Assembly (NCBI GenBank): GCA_020723185.1
Contig: DYJI01000006.1
Location: 163,082 to 227,081 of the forward strand
Source: Sideroxydans lithotrophicus
GTDB taxonomy: Bacteria > Pseudomonadota > Gammaproteobacteria > Burkholderiales > Gallionellaceae
Direction: 5' to 3'
DNA: 64,000 bases
This document shows, piece after piece, positions 1-9,063 of this stretch. Made by a program: the position numbers and the translations under genes. Numbering within the stretch: position 1 is the stretch's first letter; each line of letters begins with the position of its first letter. The notes below the pieces were generated by a model that was not told the origin of the DNA, searched no databases, and saw nothing but the letters and a program-made list of their open reading frames with translations.

Positions 1-29
1 TTCATTTCCCTGCTGCCCTGACTTATACT
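1..29 (+). promoter_or_regulatory. Putative sigma-70 promoter of the GGDEF gene at 98
   Basis: A -10-like TATACT lies at 24-29 and a weak -35-like TTCATT at 1-6, with a 17-bp spacer. A strong ribosome binding site AGGAGG follows at 88-93, four bases before the ATG at 98. The -35 match is poor and sits at the window edge, so this is tentative. Confidence 0.35.
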
Positions 30-97
30 GCCGTCCATCCGGCCGATCTGCCCGGCCCGGCACACTCACAACTACGGCAGCGTCCCCAGGAGGACAG

Positions 98-1123
98 ATG
101 AAGTACCCGCACGAACGCAGCGCCAGCGCGGAAGTCTCGCGCATCGCCCTGCAGAAGATGGCCGCGCATCAGGCCGCATTCACCCCGCCCAATTTCGCGG
201 TCTGGTACGAGTATGTCTCCGGCATCAATCCCGAGCTGAGCAGCGCGCTGGAAAAACTCCTGAAGAAACATACCAAACTCCAGGACGAGCATATCGAGCA
301 GCTGTATGCCGACCATGTCTCGGAGTGCGGCTCGAAGATCCACCTCACGCTGCGTGAAGACCTGAAGCAGCTGCTGGAGCGCCTCAACCGCCTCACCTCG
401 GAGGCCGACGAGAAGACCTCGGAATACGGCGACCATCTGCAGGATTACGGCAGCCGCCTGCAAGGGGAACTCAGCGTGGCCGAGCTGGACCTGCTGGTGA
501 AGGACATCACGCAGGACACCGAGCGCATGCACACCTCGGTGCAGAAGATCCATGTGCAGCTGGAGGCCAGCCACCAGGAGGTGGAACGCCTCAACCGCGA
601 ACTGGAAGCGCTCAAGGGGGCGGCGATGACCGATCCGCTGACCGGCGTGCTGAACCGGCGCGGTTTCGAGAGCTGTGCCGATACGCTGTTCGCCGAGCCG
701 GATGCGGCCAGCCACAAAGGTTTCTGCCTGCTGATGCTGGACGTGGACCACTTCAAGAACATCAACGACAACTACGGCCACCTGCTGGGCGACAAGGTGC
801 TCACCGCCATCGCCACCACCCTGAAGAGCAAGGTGCAGGGTCAGGACCTGGTCGGGCGGCTGGGCGGCGAGGAATTCGCCATCCTGCTGCCGAACACCAA
901 TCTGGACGGTGCTTTCGTGGTCGCCGAGCACATCCGCCAGGCGGTACAACGCGGCAAGATCCGCCGCCTCGATTCCAACCAGAACATCGACGGCATCACC
1001 ATCTCCATCGGCATCTCGCCGCGCAAGGACAAGGAAGACCTGAACGAGATGATCGCCCGTGCCGACAAGGCGCTGTACCGCTCCAAGAAGGAGGGGCGCA
1101 ACCGCATCACCATCCTCGACTGA
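98..1123 (+). CDS. Diguanylate cyclase (GGDEF domain), soluble
   Basis: Predicted to synthesise cyclic-di-GMP from two GTP. The 341-residue protein has no membrane segment. An alpha-helical N-terminal half (about 1-165, with coiled-coil-like heptads around 60-165) precedes a GGDEF domain (about 172-338) starting at MTDPLTGVLNRRGF. The catalytic signature is GGEEF (in GRLGGEEFAILLPN), a normal active variant. The inhibitory I-site RxxD expected just upstream reads QGQD, so the arginine is missing and product feedback inhibition is probably weak. The ATG is preceded by AGGAGG. It stands alone, convergent with the methyltransferase at 1130. The N-terminal signal is not recognised. The enzyme class is secure; the input is unknown. 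Confidence 0.93.
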   Translation: MKYPHERSASAEVSRIALQKMAAHQAAFTPPNFAVWYEYVSGINPELSSALEKLLKKHTKLQDEHIEQLYADHVSECGSKIHLTLREDLKQLLERLNRLTSEADEKTSEYGDHLQDYGSRLQGELSVAELDLLVKDITQDTERMHTSVQKIHVQLEASHQEVERLNRELEALKGAAMTDPLTGVLNRRGFESCADTLFAEPDAASHKGFCLLMLDVDHFKNINDNYGHLLGDKVLTAIATTLKSKVQGQDLVGRLGGEEFAILLPNTNLDGAFVVAEHIRQAVQRGKIRRLDSNQNIDGITISIGISPRKDKEDLNEMIARADKALYRSKKEGRNRITILD

Positions 1124-1129
1124 GGCCGA

Positions 1130-1729
1130 TCAAGGTCTGGTGCGCGCCACCAGATCGATCAATGCGGACATCCCGCTATGTCCCGTGCCCTCATGTATGA
1201 CACTGTCGTGCTCACACAGATGCAGGATATCCATGTCGGCACATAACTCGCGCAGTATGGTCTCGGTGTATAGGTTCTCCACCTGCGAGGGGCCGCCGGT
1301 CTTGTAGTCCAGCTGGCGCGGCGTATAGCCCTGCAACAGCAACAGCCCACCCGGCTTCAGGTGGCGCTTGAGATTCTCGAACTGCACCGGACGCAGATCC
1401 GGCCCGACGAACTGGATGAAGATGGCCGCAACCACATCGAATCGCTCGGTGCTGCGCCAAGCCAGAAGGTCGGCCTGCTCGAAACGCATCGTCACGTTGC
1501 GTGTCTTCGACAGTCGTTTCGCCTTGTCCTGCGCCACCGACGAGGCATCCAGCGACAGTACCTCCAGCCCCTGCTCCGCCAGCCACACACCGTTGCGTCC
1601 CTCGCCGTCGGCGACGGCCAGACAACTCATGCCCGGCCTGAGCAGACCGTGCTGCGAGACCAGAAAGGCGTTCGGCTCCGTGCCGTAGAAATATTCCGCA
1701 CCTGCGTAGCGTTCGTTCCAGATACTCAT
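1130..1729 (-). CDS. Class I SAM-dependent methyltransferase (TehB-like)
   Basis: A 199-residue Rossmann-fold methyltransferase. The N-terminus (MSIWNERYAGAEYFYG) and the glycine-containing SAM loop near residues 40-50 (AVADGEGRNGVWLAEQG) are typical of the small TehB/thiopurine-methyltransferase-like group; an acidic residue (SLDAS, about 61) should bind the ribose. The post-I motif AIFIQF and the late motif LKPGGLLLLQGY are present. The substrate cannot be told. The start was chosen because the ATG at 1729 forms a 4-base ATGA overlap with the stop of the transporter gene upstream and has GGAGTGGAG just before it, so the two are probably translationally coupled. It ends the alaA-hom-thrC operon. 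Confidence 0.85.
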   Translation of the reverse strand: MSIWNERYAGAEYFYGTEPNAFLVSQHGLLRPGMSCLAVADGEGRNGVWLAEQGLEVLSLDASSVAQDKAKRLSKTRNVTMRFEQADLLAWRSTERFDVVAAIFIQFVGPDLRPVQFENLKRHLKPGGLLLLQGYTPRQLDYKTGGPSQVENLYTETILRELCADMDILHLCEHDSVIHEGTGHSGMSALIDLVARTRP

Positions 1730-2631
1730 ACTCCACTCCACAGATACCACCACGCGCTGAGCGTGAAGAAGGACAGGATCAATCCCACCGCCACCATCAG
1801 ATTGGACAGGTCGGGGTCGAGATCATGCTCTTTCGCCACGATGGCGGCAGTGATCATGGAGGGCATCGCCGCCTCGAACAAGGTAACTTGTATCGCCAGC
1901 CCCTGTGCACCAAGCCATTGCACATACAAAAGATAGATCGCCAGCGGTGCCAGGATGAGCTTAAAGCCCAGTCCTAATGCGAGATTGCGCTTGTGTTCCG
2001 CGATATGCCCCAGGCGCAATTGCAGGCCGACCGACAGCAGCGCCAGCGGTGCCAGCGTGTCACCCAGGCGCTTAAGCAATACCGTGAACCAGTCCGCATA
2101 TTCAACCGGGATCAGCAGGAAAGCGATGACCATGGAGATGAACGGCGGGAAGGTCGCGATGCGCTTCACGATTTGCGCCGCTGTCGGCCGCCCTGAAGAA
2201 TAGATACCCGCCACAGTGATGCCCAGCACCGACAGCACGAAGAACGATCCCAGCTGGTCGGCTACGATGGCGGTGGCCAGCCCTTCCTTGCCATAGAAGG
2301 CATCGACCATGGGCAAGCCGAAGAAGGAGGTGTTGCCCAGCCCGCCGACAATGATCAGCGCGCCGGTGGTCTTGCGCGGCAGATCCAGCCAGCGGCCCAC
2401 CGCCCAGAAGAAAATCGCGGACAGACCGAACACGATCCACGCCATCAAGGCGGTCAGCACGACATCGCCGGAAAGGTGGATCTGATGGATATACAGCAGC
2501 GTCAGCGCGGGCAGCGAGACATGGATGATGAAGCTGTTGAGCGTGGCGGGTGCATTGTCCGGCATGCGCCGGAAGCGGCGCAGCAGCATGCCCGCGACGA
2601 AGCAGAGGATGAGCAGGATGAGGTTGTTCAT
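1726..2631 (-). CDS. AEC-family transporter (auxin efflux carrier-like)
   Basis: A 301-residue inner-membrane protein of about ten hydrophobic helices, the usual size and pattern of the AEC family (PF03547). The helix-breaking GNTSFFGLPM around residues 100-110 matches the conserved N-P/G region of the fold. Characterised AEC proteins export or import organic acids or small metabolites; the substrate cannot be read from sequence. It follows thrC by 22 bases and overlaps the methyltransferase start by 4 bases, so it belongs to the amino-acid operon. Export of a threonine-pathway metabolite is possible but only an inference. A second AEC gene lies at 57855-58751. Confidence 0.87.
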   Translation of the reverse strand: MNNLILLILCFVAGMLLRRFRRMPDNAPATLNSFIIHVSLPALTLLYIHQIHLSGDVVLTALMAWIVFGLSAIFFWAVGRWLDLPRKTTGALIIVGGLGNTSFFGLPMVDAFYGKEGLATAIVADQLGSFFVLSVLGITVAGIYSSGRPTAAQIVKRIATFPPFISMVIAFLLIPVEYADWFTVLLKRLGDTLAPLALLSVGLQLRLGHIAEHKRNLALGLGFKLILAPLAIYLLYVQWLGAQGLAIQVTLFEAAMPSMITAAIVAKEHDLDPDLSNLMVAVGLILSFFTLSAWWYLWSGV

Positions 2632-2653
2632 GCCTCTGCTTGATCGTGAGGGA

Positions 2654-4087
2654 TCAGGGCTTGATGTGTTCGGAGATGAACGCCTTCAGCTTCACCACAT
2701 CCGCATCCATCACCACCACACGCTGCGGCAAGTCTTCCAGCCCGACCGTGGATGCCGGACGTTCGGGCTGGCGGCCCAGCGCTTCCTGGATGGTCTCGGC
2801 GAACTTGGCGGGCAAGGCGGTCTCCAGACAGATCAACGGCAGGCTCGGACGGCGCTGCTCCAGACCGACCTTCAGGCCGTCTGCGGTATGCGTATCGATC
2901 ATCACGCCGTATTCCTGCCACACCTCGCGGATGGTCTTCAGGCGGTCCTGATGCGTGCTCTTGCCGGACGAGAAGTGGAAGCCGGACAGTGCATGCCAAT
3001 ACTCAGTGCCCTTGATGTCGAAGGAACCGCCCTGGTCCACCTTGCTCCAGAACTCGCGCACCTTGGCACCGTCGCGACCGACCAGATCGAACACGAAGCG
3101 CTCGAAGTTGGAGGCCTTGCTGATATCCATCGACGGGCTGCTGGTCTCGTAGGTATGGTCGGTGCCGCGCGGGCGATAGACGCCCGTGCGGAAGAACTCG
3201 TCCAGCACATCGTTCTCGTTGGTGGCAAGGATCAGCTGGCCGATGGGCAGACCCATCATGCGCGCGATGTGGCCCGCGCAGATGTTGCCGAAGTTGCCGG
3301 ACGGCACCGAGAACGCCACCTGCTCGTCGTTGGATTGGGTCGCGGCGAAGTAGCCCTTGAAGTAGTACACGATCTGCGCCGACACGCGTCCCCAGTTGAT
3401 CGAGTTCACCGTGCCGATCTTGTGCGCGGCCTTGTAGGCGTGGTCGTTGGACACTGCCTTAACCATATCCTGCGCATCGTCGAACATGCCGTTGATGGCG
3501 ATGTTGTGGATGTTGGGGTCTTGGAGCGAATACATCTGCGCGCGCTGGAAGGCCGACATCTTGCCGTTCGGCGACAGCATGAACACGCGGATGCCGCGCT
3601 TGCCGCGCATCGCATATTCGGCGGCGGAACCGGTGTCGCCCGAGGTCGCGCCGAGGATGTTCAGTTCCTCGTTCTGCTTCGCCAGCGCGTACTCGAACAG
3701 GTTGCCCAGCAACTGCATGGCCATGTCCTTGAACGCCAGCGTCGGGCCGTTGGACAACTCCTGGATGAACACGCCCTCGCTCAGTTTGCGCAAAGGGGTG
3801 ATCTGCGTCGCATCGCTGTCCGGGCGGCCGTTGCCGTACACCTCGGCGGTATAGGTCTTGCTGACGATGGCCTTCAGGTCGGCAGCAGGGATGTCGGTAG
3901 CGAACTTGGACAGCACGGCAAAGGCGAGATCGGCATACGACAGCTTGCGCCACGCATCCAGCTCCTCGCGCGTCACTTGCGGATATTGCTCCGGCAGGTA
4001 CAGGCCGCCGTCCGGCGCGAGACCGCCCAGCAGTATCTCGGTGAAGGTCTTGGCGGGCGCATTGCCGCGGGTGGAGATGTATTTCAT
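2654..4087 (-). CDS. thrC: Threonine synthase
   Basis: A PLP enzyme converting O-phospho-L-homoserine to L-threonine and phosphate in the cytoplasm. At 477 residues it is the long thrC type used by proteobacteria and yeast, with the N-terminal MKYISTRGNAPAKTFTEILL and the PLP-lysine motif TLAFKDMAMQLLG (about residues 105-120). The phosphate loop GATSGDTGSAAEYA and the SVPSGNFGN motif are intact. It starts 3 bases after the stop of hom, so homoserine formation and threonine synthesis are co-transcribed. The homoserine kinase gene is not in this window. Confidence 0.97.
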   Translation of the reverse strand: MKYISTRGNAPAKTFTEILLGGLAPDGGLYLPEQYPQVTREELDAWRKLSYADLAFAVLSKFATDIPAADLKAIVSKTYTAEVYGNGRPDSDATQITPLRKLSEGVFIQELSNGPTLAFKDMAMQLLGNLFEYALAKQNEELNILGATSGDTGSAAEYAMRGKRGIRVFMLSPNGKMSAFQRAQMYSLQDPNIHNIAINGMFDDAQDMVKAVSNDHAYKAAHKIGTVNSINWGRVSAQIVYYFKGYFAATQSNDEQVAFSVPSGNFGNICAGHIARMMGLPIGQLILATNENDVLDEFFRTGVYRPRGTDHTYETSSPSMDISKASNFERFVFDLVGRDGAKVREFWSKVDQGGSFDIKGTEYWHALSGFHFSSGKSTHQDRLKTIREVWQEYGVMIDTHTADGLKVGLEQRRPSLPLICLETALPAKFAETIQEALGRQPERPASTVGLEDLPQRVVVMDADVVKLKAFISEHIKP

Positions 4088-4090
4088 TGC

Positions 4091-5410
4091 TTATTTTCCC
4101 AGCTCTTCCATACGCAGCTTGGTCACCTTGCCTGCCACCACACCCAGCTTCTCGATCTTGGCGATCGCCGCGTTGATGCTCTTCTCGCGTGTCTGGTGCG
4201 TCAGCATGATCAGGTCGGCTTGTGCCTCACCTTCGCCCGGCTCCTTCTGGATCACCGCGCCGATCGAGATCTTCTCGTCGGCGAGGATGCGGGTGATGTC
4301 GGCCAGCACACCCGGCTTGTCCTGCACGCGCAGGCGCAGGTAGTAGCTGGTCTGCACATCGTCCATCGGCAATATCTTCAGGTCGGACATCGCGTCGGGC
4401 TGGAACGCCAGATGCGGCACGCGATTCTCCGGGTCGGCGGTATGCATGCGCGTCACGTCCACCAGATCGGCGATCACCGCGCTGGCGGTCGGCTCGGCAC
4501 CGGCCCCCTTGCCGTAATACAGCGTGGGGCCGACCGCATCGCCCTGCACCAGCACCGCGTTCATCGCTCCTTCCACGTTGGCGATCAGGCGCTTGCTCGG
4601 GATCAGGGTCGGATGCACGCGCAGCTCGACGCCTTCTTCCGTGCGCTTGCTGATGCCCAGCAACTTGATGCGATAACCGAGCTGTTCCGCGTAACGGATG
4701 TCGATGGCATCCAGTTTGGAGATACCCTCGATGTGCGCCTTGTCGAACTGCACCGGGATGCCGAATGCCAGCGAGGCCAGCAAAGTGATCTTGTGTGCCG
4801 CGTCCACGCCTTCGATGTCGAAGGTCGGATCGGCCTCGGCGTAGCCCAGACGCTGCGCTTCCTTCAGCACAGTATCGAAGGAGAGCCCCTTGTCGCGCAT
4901 CTCGGACAGGATGAAGTTGGTGGTGCCGTTGATGATACCGGCGACCCACTCGATGCGGTTCGCGGTCAATCCTTCGCGCACCGCCTTGACGATGGGGATA
5001 CCGCCCGCGATGGCCGCTTCGAACGCGACCATCACGCCCTTGTCCTGCGCCGCCTCGAAGATCTCGTTGCCGTGCGTCGCCAGCAGCGCCTTGTTGGCGG
5101 TGACCACATGCTTGCCGTTGGCGATGGCCTTGAGCACCAGCTCCTTGGCCACACCGTAGCCGCCGATCAGTTCGACCACGATATCCACGTCCGGATCGCT
5201 CACCACGGCGAAGGCATCGTCCGTCACGCGGCAAGCGCCCTCGGTGATCTTGCGTGCCATATCCAGATTGCGGTCCGCCACCACAGTGATACGGATGGGG
5301 CGACCGGCACGACGGGTGATCTCTTCCGCATTGCGCTGCAATACGGTGAAGGTGCCGCCGCCGACGGTGCCGATACCCAGGAGACCTACATTGATTGGCT
5401 TGATGCTCAT
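4091..5410 (-). CDS. hom: Homoserine dehydrogenase
   Basis: Reduces L-aspartate-4-semialdehyde to L-homoserine with NAD(P)H, the branch step toward threonine and methionine. The 439-residue protein starts MSIKPINVGLLGIGTVGGGT, with the dinucleotide-binding Gly-rich loop at residues 9-16. The homoserine dehydrogenase catalytic domain follows (NGTTNFIL; YAEADPTFDIEGVDAAHK), then a C-terminal ACT domain (about 355-430, TRILADEKISIGAV) that normally mediates threonine feedback. It is monofunctional, without an aspartokinase part. The reading frame is open further upstream, but the ATG at 5410 is preferred: it follows an AGAGAAAGAGA purine tract and gives the family N-terminus. alaA ends 13 bases upstream. 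Confidence 0.97.
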   Translation of the reverse strand: MSIKPINVGLLGIGTVGGGTFTVLQRNAEEITRRAGRPIRITVVADRNLDMARKITEGACRVTDDAFAVVSDPDVDIVVELIGGYGVAKELVLKAIANGKHVVTANKALLATHGNEIFEAAQDKGVMVAFEAAIAGGIPIVKAVREGLTANRIEWVAGIINGTTNFILSEMRDKGLSFDTVLKEAQRLGYAEADPTFDIEGVDAAHKITLLASLAFGIPVQFDKAHIEGISKLDAIDIRYAEQLGYRIKLLGISKRTEEGVELRVHPTLIPSKRLIANVEGAMNAVLVQGDAVGPTLYYGKGAGAEPTASAVIADLVDVTRMHTADPENRVPHLAFQPDAMSDLKILPMDDVQTSYYLRLRVQDKPGVLADITRILADEKISIGAVIQKEPGEGEAQADLIMLTHQTREKSINAAIAKIEKLGVVAGKVTKLRMEELGK

Positions 5411-5423
5411 GGTTCTCTTTCTC

Positions 5424-6659
5424 TTAGTTGGTGCCGTGACGCTTGCGATAGTTCTCGAGGAAACGCGCCAGACGATTGAAAGCTTCACGCAGGTCGTCCG
5501 CGTTGGGCAGGAAGACGATGCGCATGTGGTCCGGTGTCGGCCAGTTGAAACCGGTACCCTGCACCACCAGCACGCGCTCCTCTTCCAGCAGTTCGAGGAT
5601 GAATTGCTGGTCGTTCTCGATCGGATAGACCTTGGGATCGAAGCGCGGGAACAGATACAGGCCGGCCTTGGGTTTGACGCAGCTCACGCCGGGGATGGCG
5701 GTCAGCAACTGGTAGGCCAGATCGCGCTGTTTTGTCAGCCTTCCCTCCGGCGCCACCAGATCGTCGATGCTCTGGTAACCGCCCAGCGCGGTCTGGATGG
5801 CGAACTGGCCCGGCACGTTGGAACACAGGCGCATCGAGGCGAGGATGGTCAAACCGTTGATGTAATCCTGCGCGTGTTTCTTCTCGCCCGAGATCACCAT
5901 CCAGCCGGAGCGGTAACCGCAGGCGCGGTAGTTCTTGGAAAGACCGTTCAGCGTCACGAACAGCACATCTTCCGCCATCGAAGCGATGGAGGTGTGCTTC
6001 GCGCCGTCGTAAAGCATCTTGTCGTAGATCTCGTCGGCGAAGATCACCAGCTGGTGCTCGCGCGCGATCTGGATGATCTCTTTCAGGATGTCGTCCGAAT
6101 ACAGCGCGCCGGTCGGGTTGTTAGGATTGATGATGACGATGGCGCGCGTGTGCTCGGTGATCTTGCTGCGCATGTCGTTCAGGTCCGGGTTCCACTCCTT
6201 CGCTTCGTCGCACAGATAATGGCGCGGCGTTCCGCCCGCCAGCGTCACCGCCGCCGTCCACAGCGGATAATCCGGTGCCGGCACCAGCACCTCGTCGCCG
6301 GGGTTGAGCAGGCCCTGCATCGCCATCACGATGAGCTCGGACGCGCCGTTGCCGATATAGATGTCGTCCAGTCCCACGCCCTTGATCTTCTTCGACTGGC
6401 AGTAATGCATGATCGCCTTGCGTGCGGCGAACATGCCTTTGGAATCTGAATAGCCGGATGAATTCGGCAGATTGAGGATCACGTCCTGCTGGATCTCTTC
6501 CGGCGCTTCGAAGCCGAAGGGCGCAAGGTTGCCGATGTTCAGCTTGATGATGCGCTGGCCTTCCTCTTCCATCAGCTTGGAGCGTTCCATCACCGGCCCG
6601 CGGATGTCATAGCAGACGTTGGCAAGCTTGGACGATTTCAATATGGGTTTCACGGTCAC
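5424..6659 (-). CDS. alaA: Alanine aminotransferase AlaA-type (PLP, class I)
   Basis: A 411-residue fold-type I aminotransferase, closely similar by eye to E. coli AlaA: SSKLANVCYDIRGPV at the N-terminus, YIGNGASELIVMAMQGLLNPGDE, and the nucleotide-like NPNNPTGA motif. The PLP-binding lysine is in GLSKNYRACGYRSGWM and the substrate arginine near the C-terminus in MRIVFLP. It would interconvert pyruvate and glutamate with alanine and 2-oxoglutarate. The ORF begins with GTG at 6659; a second GTG three codons in (MKPILKSS) is equally possible, and neither has a strong ribosome binding site. First gene of the alaA-hom-thrC operon, an arrangement common in betaproteobacteria. Confidence 0.95.
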   Translation of the reverse strand: MTVKPILKSSKLANVCYDIRGPVMERSKLMEEEGQRIIKLNIGNLAPFGFEAPEEIQQDVILNLPNSSGYSDSKGMFAARKAIMHYCQSKKIKGVGLDDIYIGNGASELIVMAMQGLLNPGDEVLVPAPDYPLWTAAVTLAGGTPRHYLCDEAKEWNPDLNDMRSKITEHTRAIVIINPNNPTGALYSDDILKEIIQIAREHQLVIFADEIYDKMLYDGAKHTSIASMAEDVLFVTLNGLSKNYRACGYRSGWMVISGEKKHAQDYINGLTILASMRLCSNVPGQFAIQTALGGYQSIDDLVAPEGRLTKQRDLAYQLLTAIPGVSCVKPKAGLYLFPRFDPKVYPIENDQQFILELLEEERVLVVQGTGFNWPTPDHMRIVFLPNADDLREAFNRLARFLENYRKRHGTN

Positions 6660-6699
6660 TCACTCGAATTGGCCCGGAAACGCGAATCGCAGCCGATGG

Positions 6700-6705
6700 T
6701 AGAAT
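6700..6705 (+). promoter_or_regulatory. -10 element (TAGAAT) with GC-rich discriminator
   Basis: TAGAAT followed by CCGGCGC, upstream of the Mth938-like gene. No convincing -35 was found. Its position implies a transcription start near 6712, downstream of the first in-frame ATG at 6669, which supports a later translation start for that gene. Confidence 0.4.
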
Positions 6706-6785
6706 CCGGCGCAACCCCGCAATTTCCGCAAGGGATGGGATTTTACCTGCGCCACCCCCGCTGCGGCAAACGATTGGAGAGAAGA

Positions 6786-7157
6786 TTGGCCCTGCACCTT
6801 GAGAAAGTCTCGCACCTGAAGACCTTCACCGGACACGGCGACGGCTACGTCACCGTCAATGACCGGCGTTATGAGCAGGCCGTGGTCGTCACCGCCGCTG
6901 CCGTGCAGACCGACTGGCCCGCAACCGACTTCGCCGGCCTGACTGGGGATCATTTCGAGTATTTCCTGGCGATGCACCCGGAAGTGCTGCTGCTGGGCAC
7001 CGGCAAGCGGCAACAGTTCGCTCATCCGCAGCTGTACCAGCAACTGATCCAGGCCGGTATCGCCGTCGAATTCATGGACACCCCCGCCGCCTGCCGCACC
7101 TACAACATCCTGGTCGCGGAGGATCGCAAGGTCGTGGCGGCGGTCCTGCCATCCTGA
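6786..7157 (+). CDS. Mth938-like domain protein (DUF498/COG3737)
   Basis: A 123-residue protein of the Mth938/NDUFAF3-like fold. Recognisable features are GHGDGYVTVNDRRYEQAVVV, the central PEVLLLGTGKRQQF and the C-terminal MDTPAACRTYNILVAEDRKV. The molecular function of bacterial members is not established; the human relative is a complex I assembly factor. Start choice: ATGs occur at 6669 and 6735, but the family normally begins just before the beta-strand HLEKVSHLKTF. A TTG at 6786 has GGAGAGAAGA immediately upstream and gives the usual family length, so it is preferred, with moderate confidence. It lies 9 bases ahead of the MoxR gene, probably in one transcript. Confidence 0.82.
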   Translation: MALHLEKVSHLKTFTGHGDGYVTVNDRRYEQAVVVTAAAVQTDWPATDFAGLTGDHFEYFLAMHPEVLLLGTGKRQQFAHPQLYQQLIQAGIAVEFMDTPAACRTYNILVAEDRKVVAAVLPS

Positions 7158-7166
7158 GGAAACAAT

Positions 7167-8084
7167 ATGACCGAAGCCCTGAAGAACATCCTCGCCCAGA
7201 CCGAACAAGTCATCCTCGGCAAACCGCAACAGATCCGCCTCGCCCTCGCCTGCCTGCTGGCGCGCGGCCACCTGCTGATCGAAGACCTGCCGGGCGTGGG
7301 CAAGACCACGCTGGCGCATGTGCTGGCGCGCACGCTGGGCCTGCAGTTCCAGCGCATCCAGTTCACCAGCGACATGCTGCCCGCCGACATCCTCGGCGTC
7401 TCCATCTACCAGCGCGAGAGCGGCGACTTCAAGTTCCACGCGGGGCCGATCTTCTCGCAGATGATCCTGGCCGACGAGGTGAACCGCGCCACACCCAAGA
7501 CACAGAGCGCGCTGCTGGAAGCCATGGAGGAACACCAGGTCACCAGCGAGGGCGAGACGCGCCCGCTGCCCTCGCCCTTCTTCGTCATCGCCACGCAGAA
7601 CCCGACCAACCAGATCGGCACTTTCCCGCTGCCAGAATCGCAGCTCGACCGCTTCATGATGCGCATCCAGCTCGGCTACCCGGATGCCGCTGCCGAGCGC
7701 GGTCTGCTGTCCGGCGTGGATCGGCGCGACCTGATCGCCGACCTCCAGCCGCAGATGCAGACTTCCGAACTGTTCGCCCTGCAGGAACAGGTGCGCAAGG
7801 TGTTCGTCTCACCCGCCCTGCTCGACTATGTGCAAGCCATCCTGCGCCACACGCGCGAATCGGCGCGCTTCGTGCACGGTCTGTCGCCGCGTGCCGGTCT
7901 GTCGTTGCTGGCGGCCGCCCGTGCCTGGGCGCTGCTGGACGGCCGCGATGCAGTGATCCCGGAAGACGTGCAGGCCGTGCTGCCCGGCGTCGCCAGCCAT
8001 CGTCTGCAGAGCGTGCACGACACACAAGCTTCGGACGGCGAGAGACTGGCGCGCGAACTGATCGAGGCGGTCGCCATCCCTTGA
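7167..8084 (+). CDS. MoxR-family AAA+ ATPase
   Basis: A 305-residue AAA+ ATPase of the MoxR class, chaperone-like enzymes thought to remodel or activate partner proteins, often with VWA or DUF58 proteins. Walker A is GVGKTTLAH (about 42-50), Walker B DEVNRATPKTQSALLEAMEE (about 105-125), sensor 1 FFVIATQNPTNQIGTFPLPE and the sensor 2/lid region HGLSPRAGLSLLAAARAWAL. A GAGGAAACA ribosome binding site precedes the ATG. It heads the conserved trio MoxR, DUF58, TgpA transglutaminase (next gene 10 bases downstream), a widespread module of unsettled function. Confidence 0.94.
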   Translation: MTEALKNILAQTEQVILGKPQQIRLALACLLARGHLLIEDLPGVGKTTLAHVLARTLGLQFQRIQFTSDMLPADILGVSIYQRESGDFKFHAGPIFSQMILADEVNRATPKTQSALLEAMEEHQVTSEGETRPLPSPFFVIATQNPTNQIGTFPLPESQLDRFMMRIQLGYPDAAAERGLLSGVDRRDLIADLQPQMQTSELFALQEQVRKVFVSPALLDYVQAILRHTRESARFVHGLSPRAGLSLLAAARAWALLDGRDAVIPEDVQAVLPGVASHRLQSVHDTQASDGERLARELIEAVAIP

Positions 8085-8094
8085 GGGGCGCGCG

Positions 8095-9063
8095 ATGAAA
8101 CTGCCCGACATTCGCGGCTCTCTGAAACATAAGTTCCGCAACTGGGCCTTCCGCCGTACCGTCGAGACCGGCACGGTACTGCTCAACCAGCGGCGCATCT
8201 ACATCCTGCCCACGCGCCAGTTCTTCGGTTTCGGCTTCGTGCTGGTACTGATGCTGCTGGGCGACATCAACTACAACCTCAGCCTGGGCTACGTGCTCAC
8301 CTTCCTGCTGGCCACCACCGGCGGGCTGTCCATGCTGTATGCCTTCCGCAACATGGCGCAATTGGAGATCCATGCCGGATATGTGGAACCAGTGTTCGCC
8401 GGGGAACAGGCGCGCTTCGTGTTCCACTTCAACAATCCCGGTTCGCTGCCGCGACACCAGATCCATCTGCACGACGACGCAGGGCACGAGACCGTGTTCG
8501 ACCTGCCCGCACTGACCTCCACCCCGGTGGAACTCGCCCTTCCGGCCACAAAACGCGGCTGGCTGGACAGCGGCCGCCTGACACTCTACACGCGCTTCCC
8601 GCTGGGGCTGTTCAACGCCTGGAGCTACATCCACTTCGATGTGCGCGCATTGGTCTATCCCAAACCCGCTGCGCCACAAGCGTTACCGATCGCCGCCGCA
8701 CCGGACGGCAGCGGTAAAACGACGATACGCGGCGACGAGGATTTCGCCGGGTTGCGCAACTACGTGCCGGGCGACGCCATGCCGCGCATCGCATGGAAAG
8801 CGCTGGCACGCGAGCAGGGGCTACAGGTGAAGGAGTTCTCGGCACAGCAGGGCCAGCAACTATGGCTGGACTGGTCGCAACTGCCGGACATCGCGCAGGA
8901 GCGCAAACTGGAACTGCTCACGCGCTGGGTGCTGGATGCCGATACGCAGGGGCTGCATTACGGATTGCGGTTGCCGGACGGGGAGGTCATACCACAACAC
9001 GGTCCTGCACATCGCGCGGAATGCCTGCGCAGGCTGGCCTTGTACGGGATTCCGCAGCCATGA
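8095..9063 (+). CDS. DUF58 domain protein
   Basis: A 322-residue membrane-anchored protein. Two hydrophobic helices near residues 40-85 (FFGFGFVLVLMLLGDI and YVLTFLLATTGG) precede a beta-rich section and the DUF58 core (about 195-250), recognised by RGDEDFAGLRNYVPGDAMPRIAWKA, a VWA-like fold seen downstream of MoxR genes. The last codons overlap the transglutaminase start as ATGA, so the two are coupled. Presumed client or partner of the MoxR ATPase at 7167 (family knowledge, not shown here). Confidence 0.9.
   Translation: MKLPDIRGSLKHKFRNWAFRRTVETGTVLLNQRRIYILPTRQFFGFGFVLVLMLLGDINYNLSLGYVLTFLLATTGGLSMLYAFRNMAQLEIHAGYVEPVFAGEQARFVFHFNNPGSLPRHQIHLHDDAGHETVFDLPALTSTPVELALPATKRGWLDSGRLTLYTRFPLGLFNAWSYIHFDVRALVYPKPAAPQALPIAAAPDGSGKTTIRGDEDFAGLRNYVPGDAMPRIAWKALAREQGLQVKEFSAQQGQQLWLDWSQLPDIAQERKLELLTRWVLDADTQGLHYGLRLPDGEVIPQHGPAHRAECLRRLALYGIPQP

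Noticed and set aside
2525..5479. A 984-codon plus-strand open frame opposite thrC and hom
   Set aside because: Its composition (His, Arg, Leu, Gln, Val-rich, no domain) is what the antisense of GC-rich codons gives; both minus-strand genes are unmistakable.
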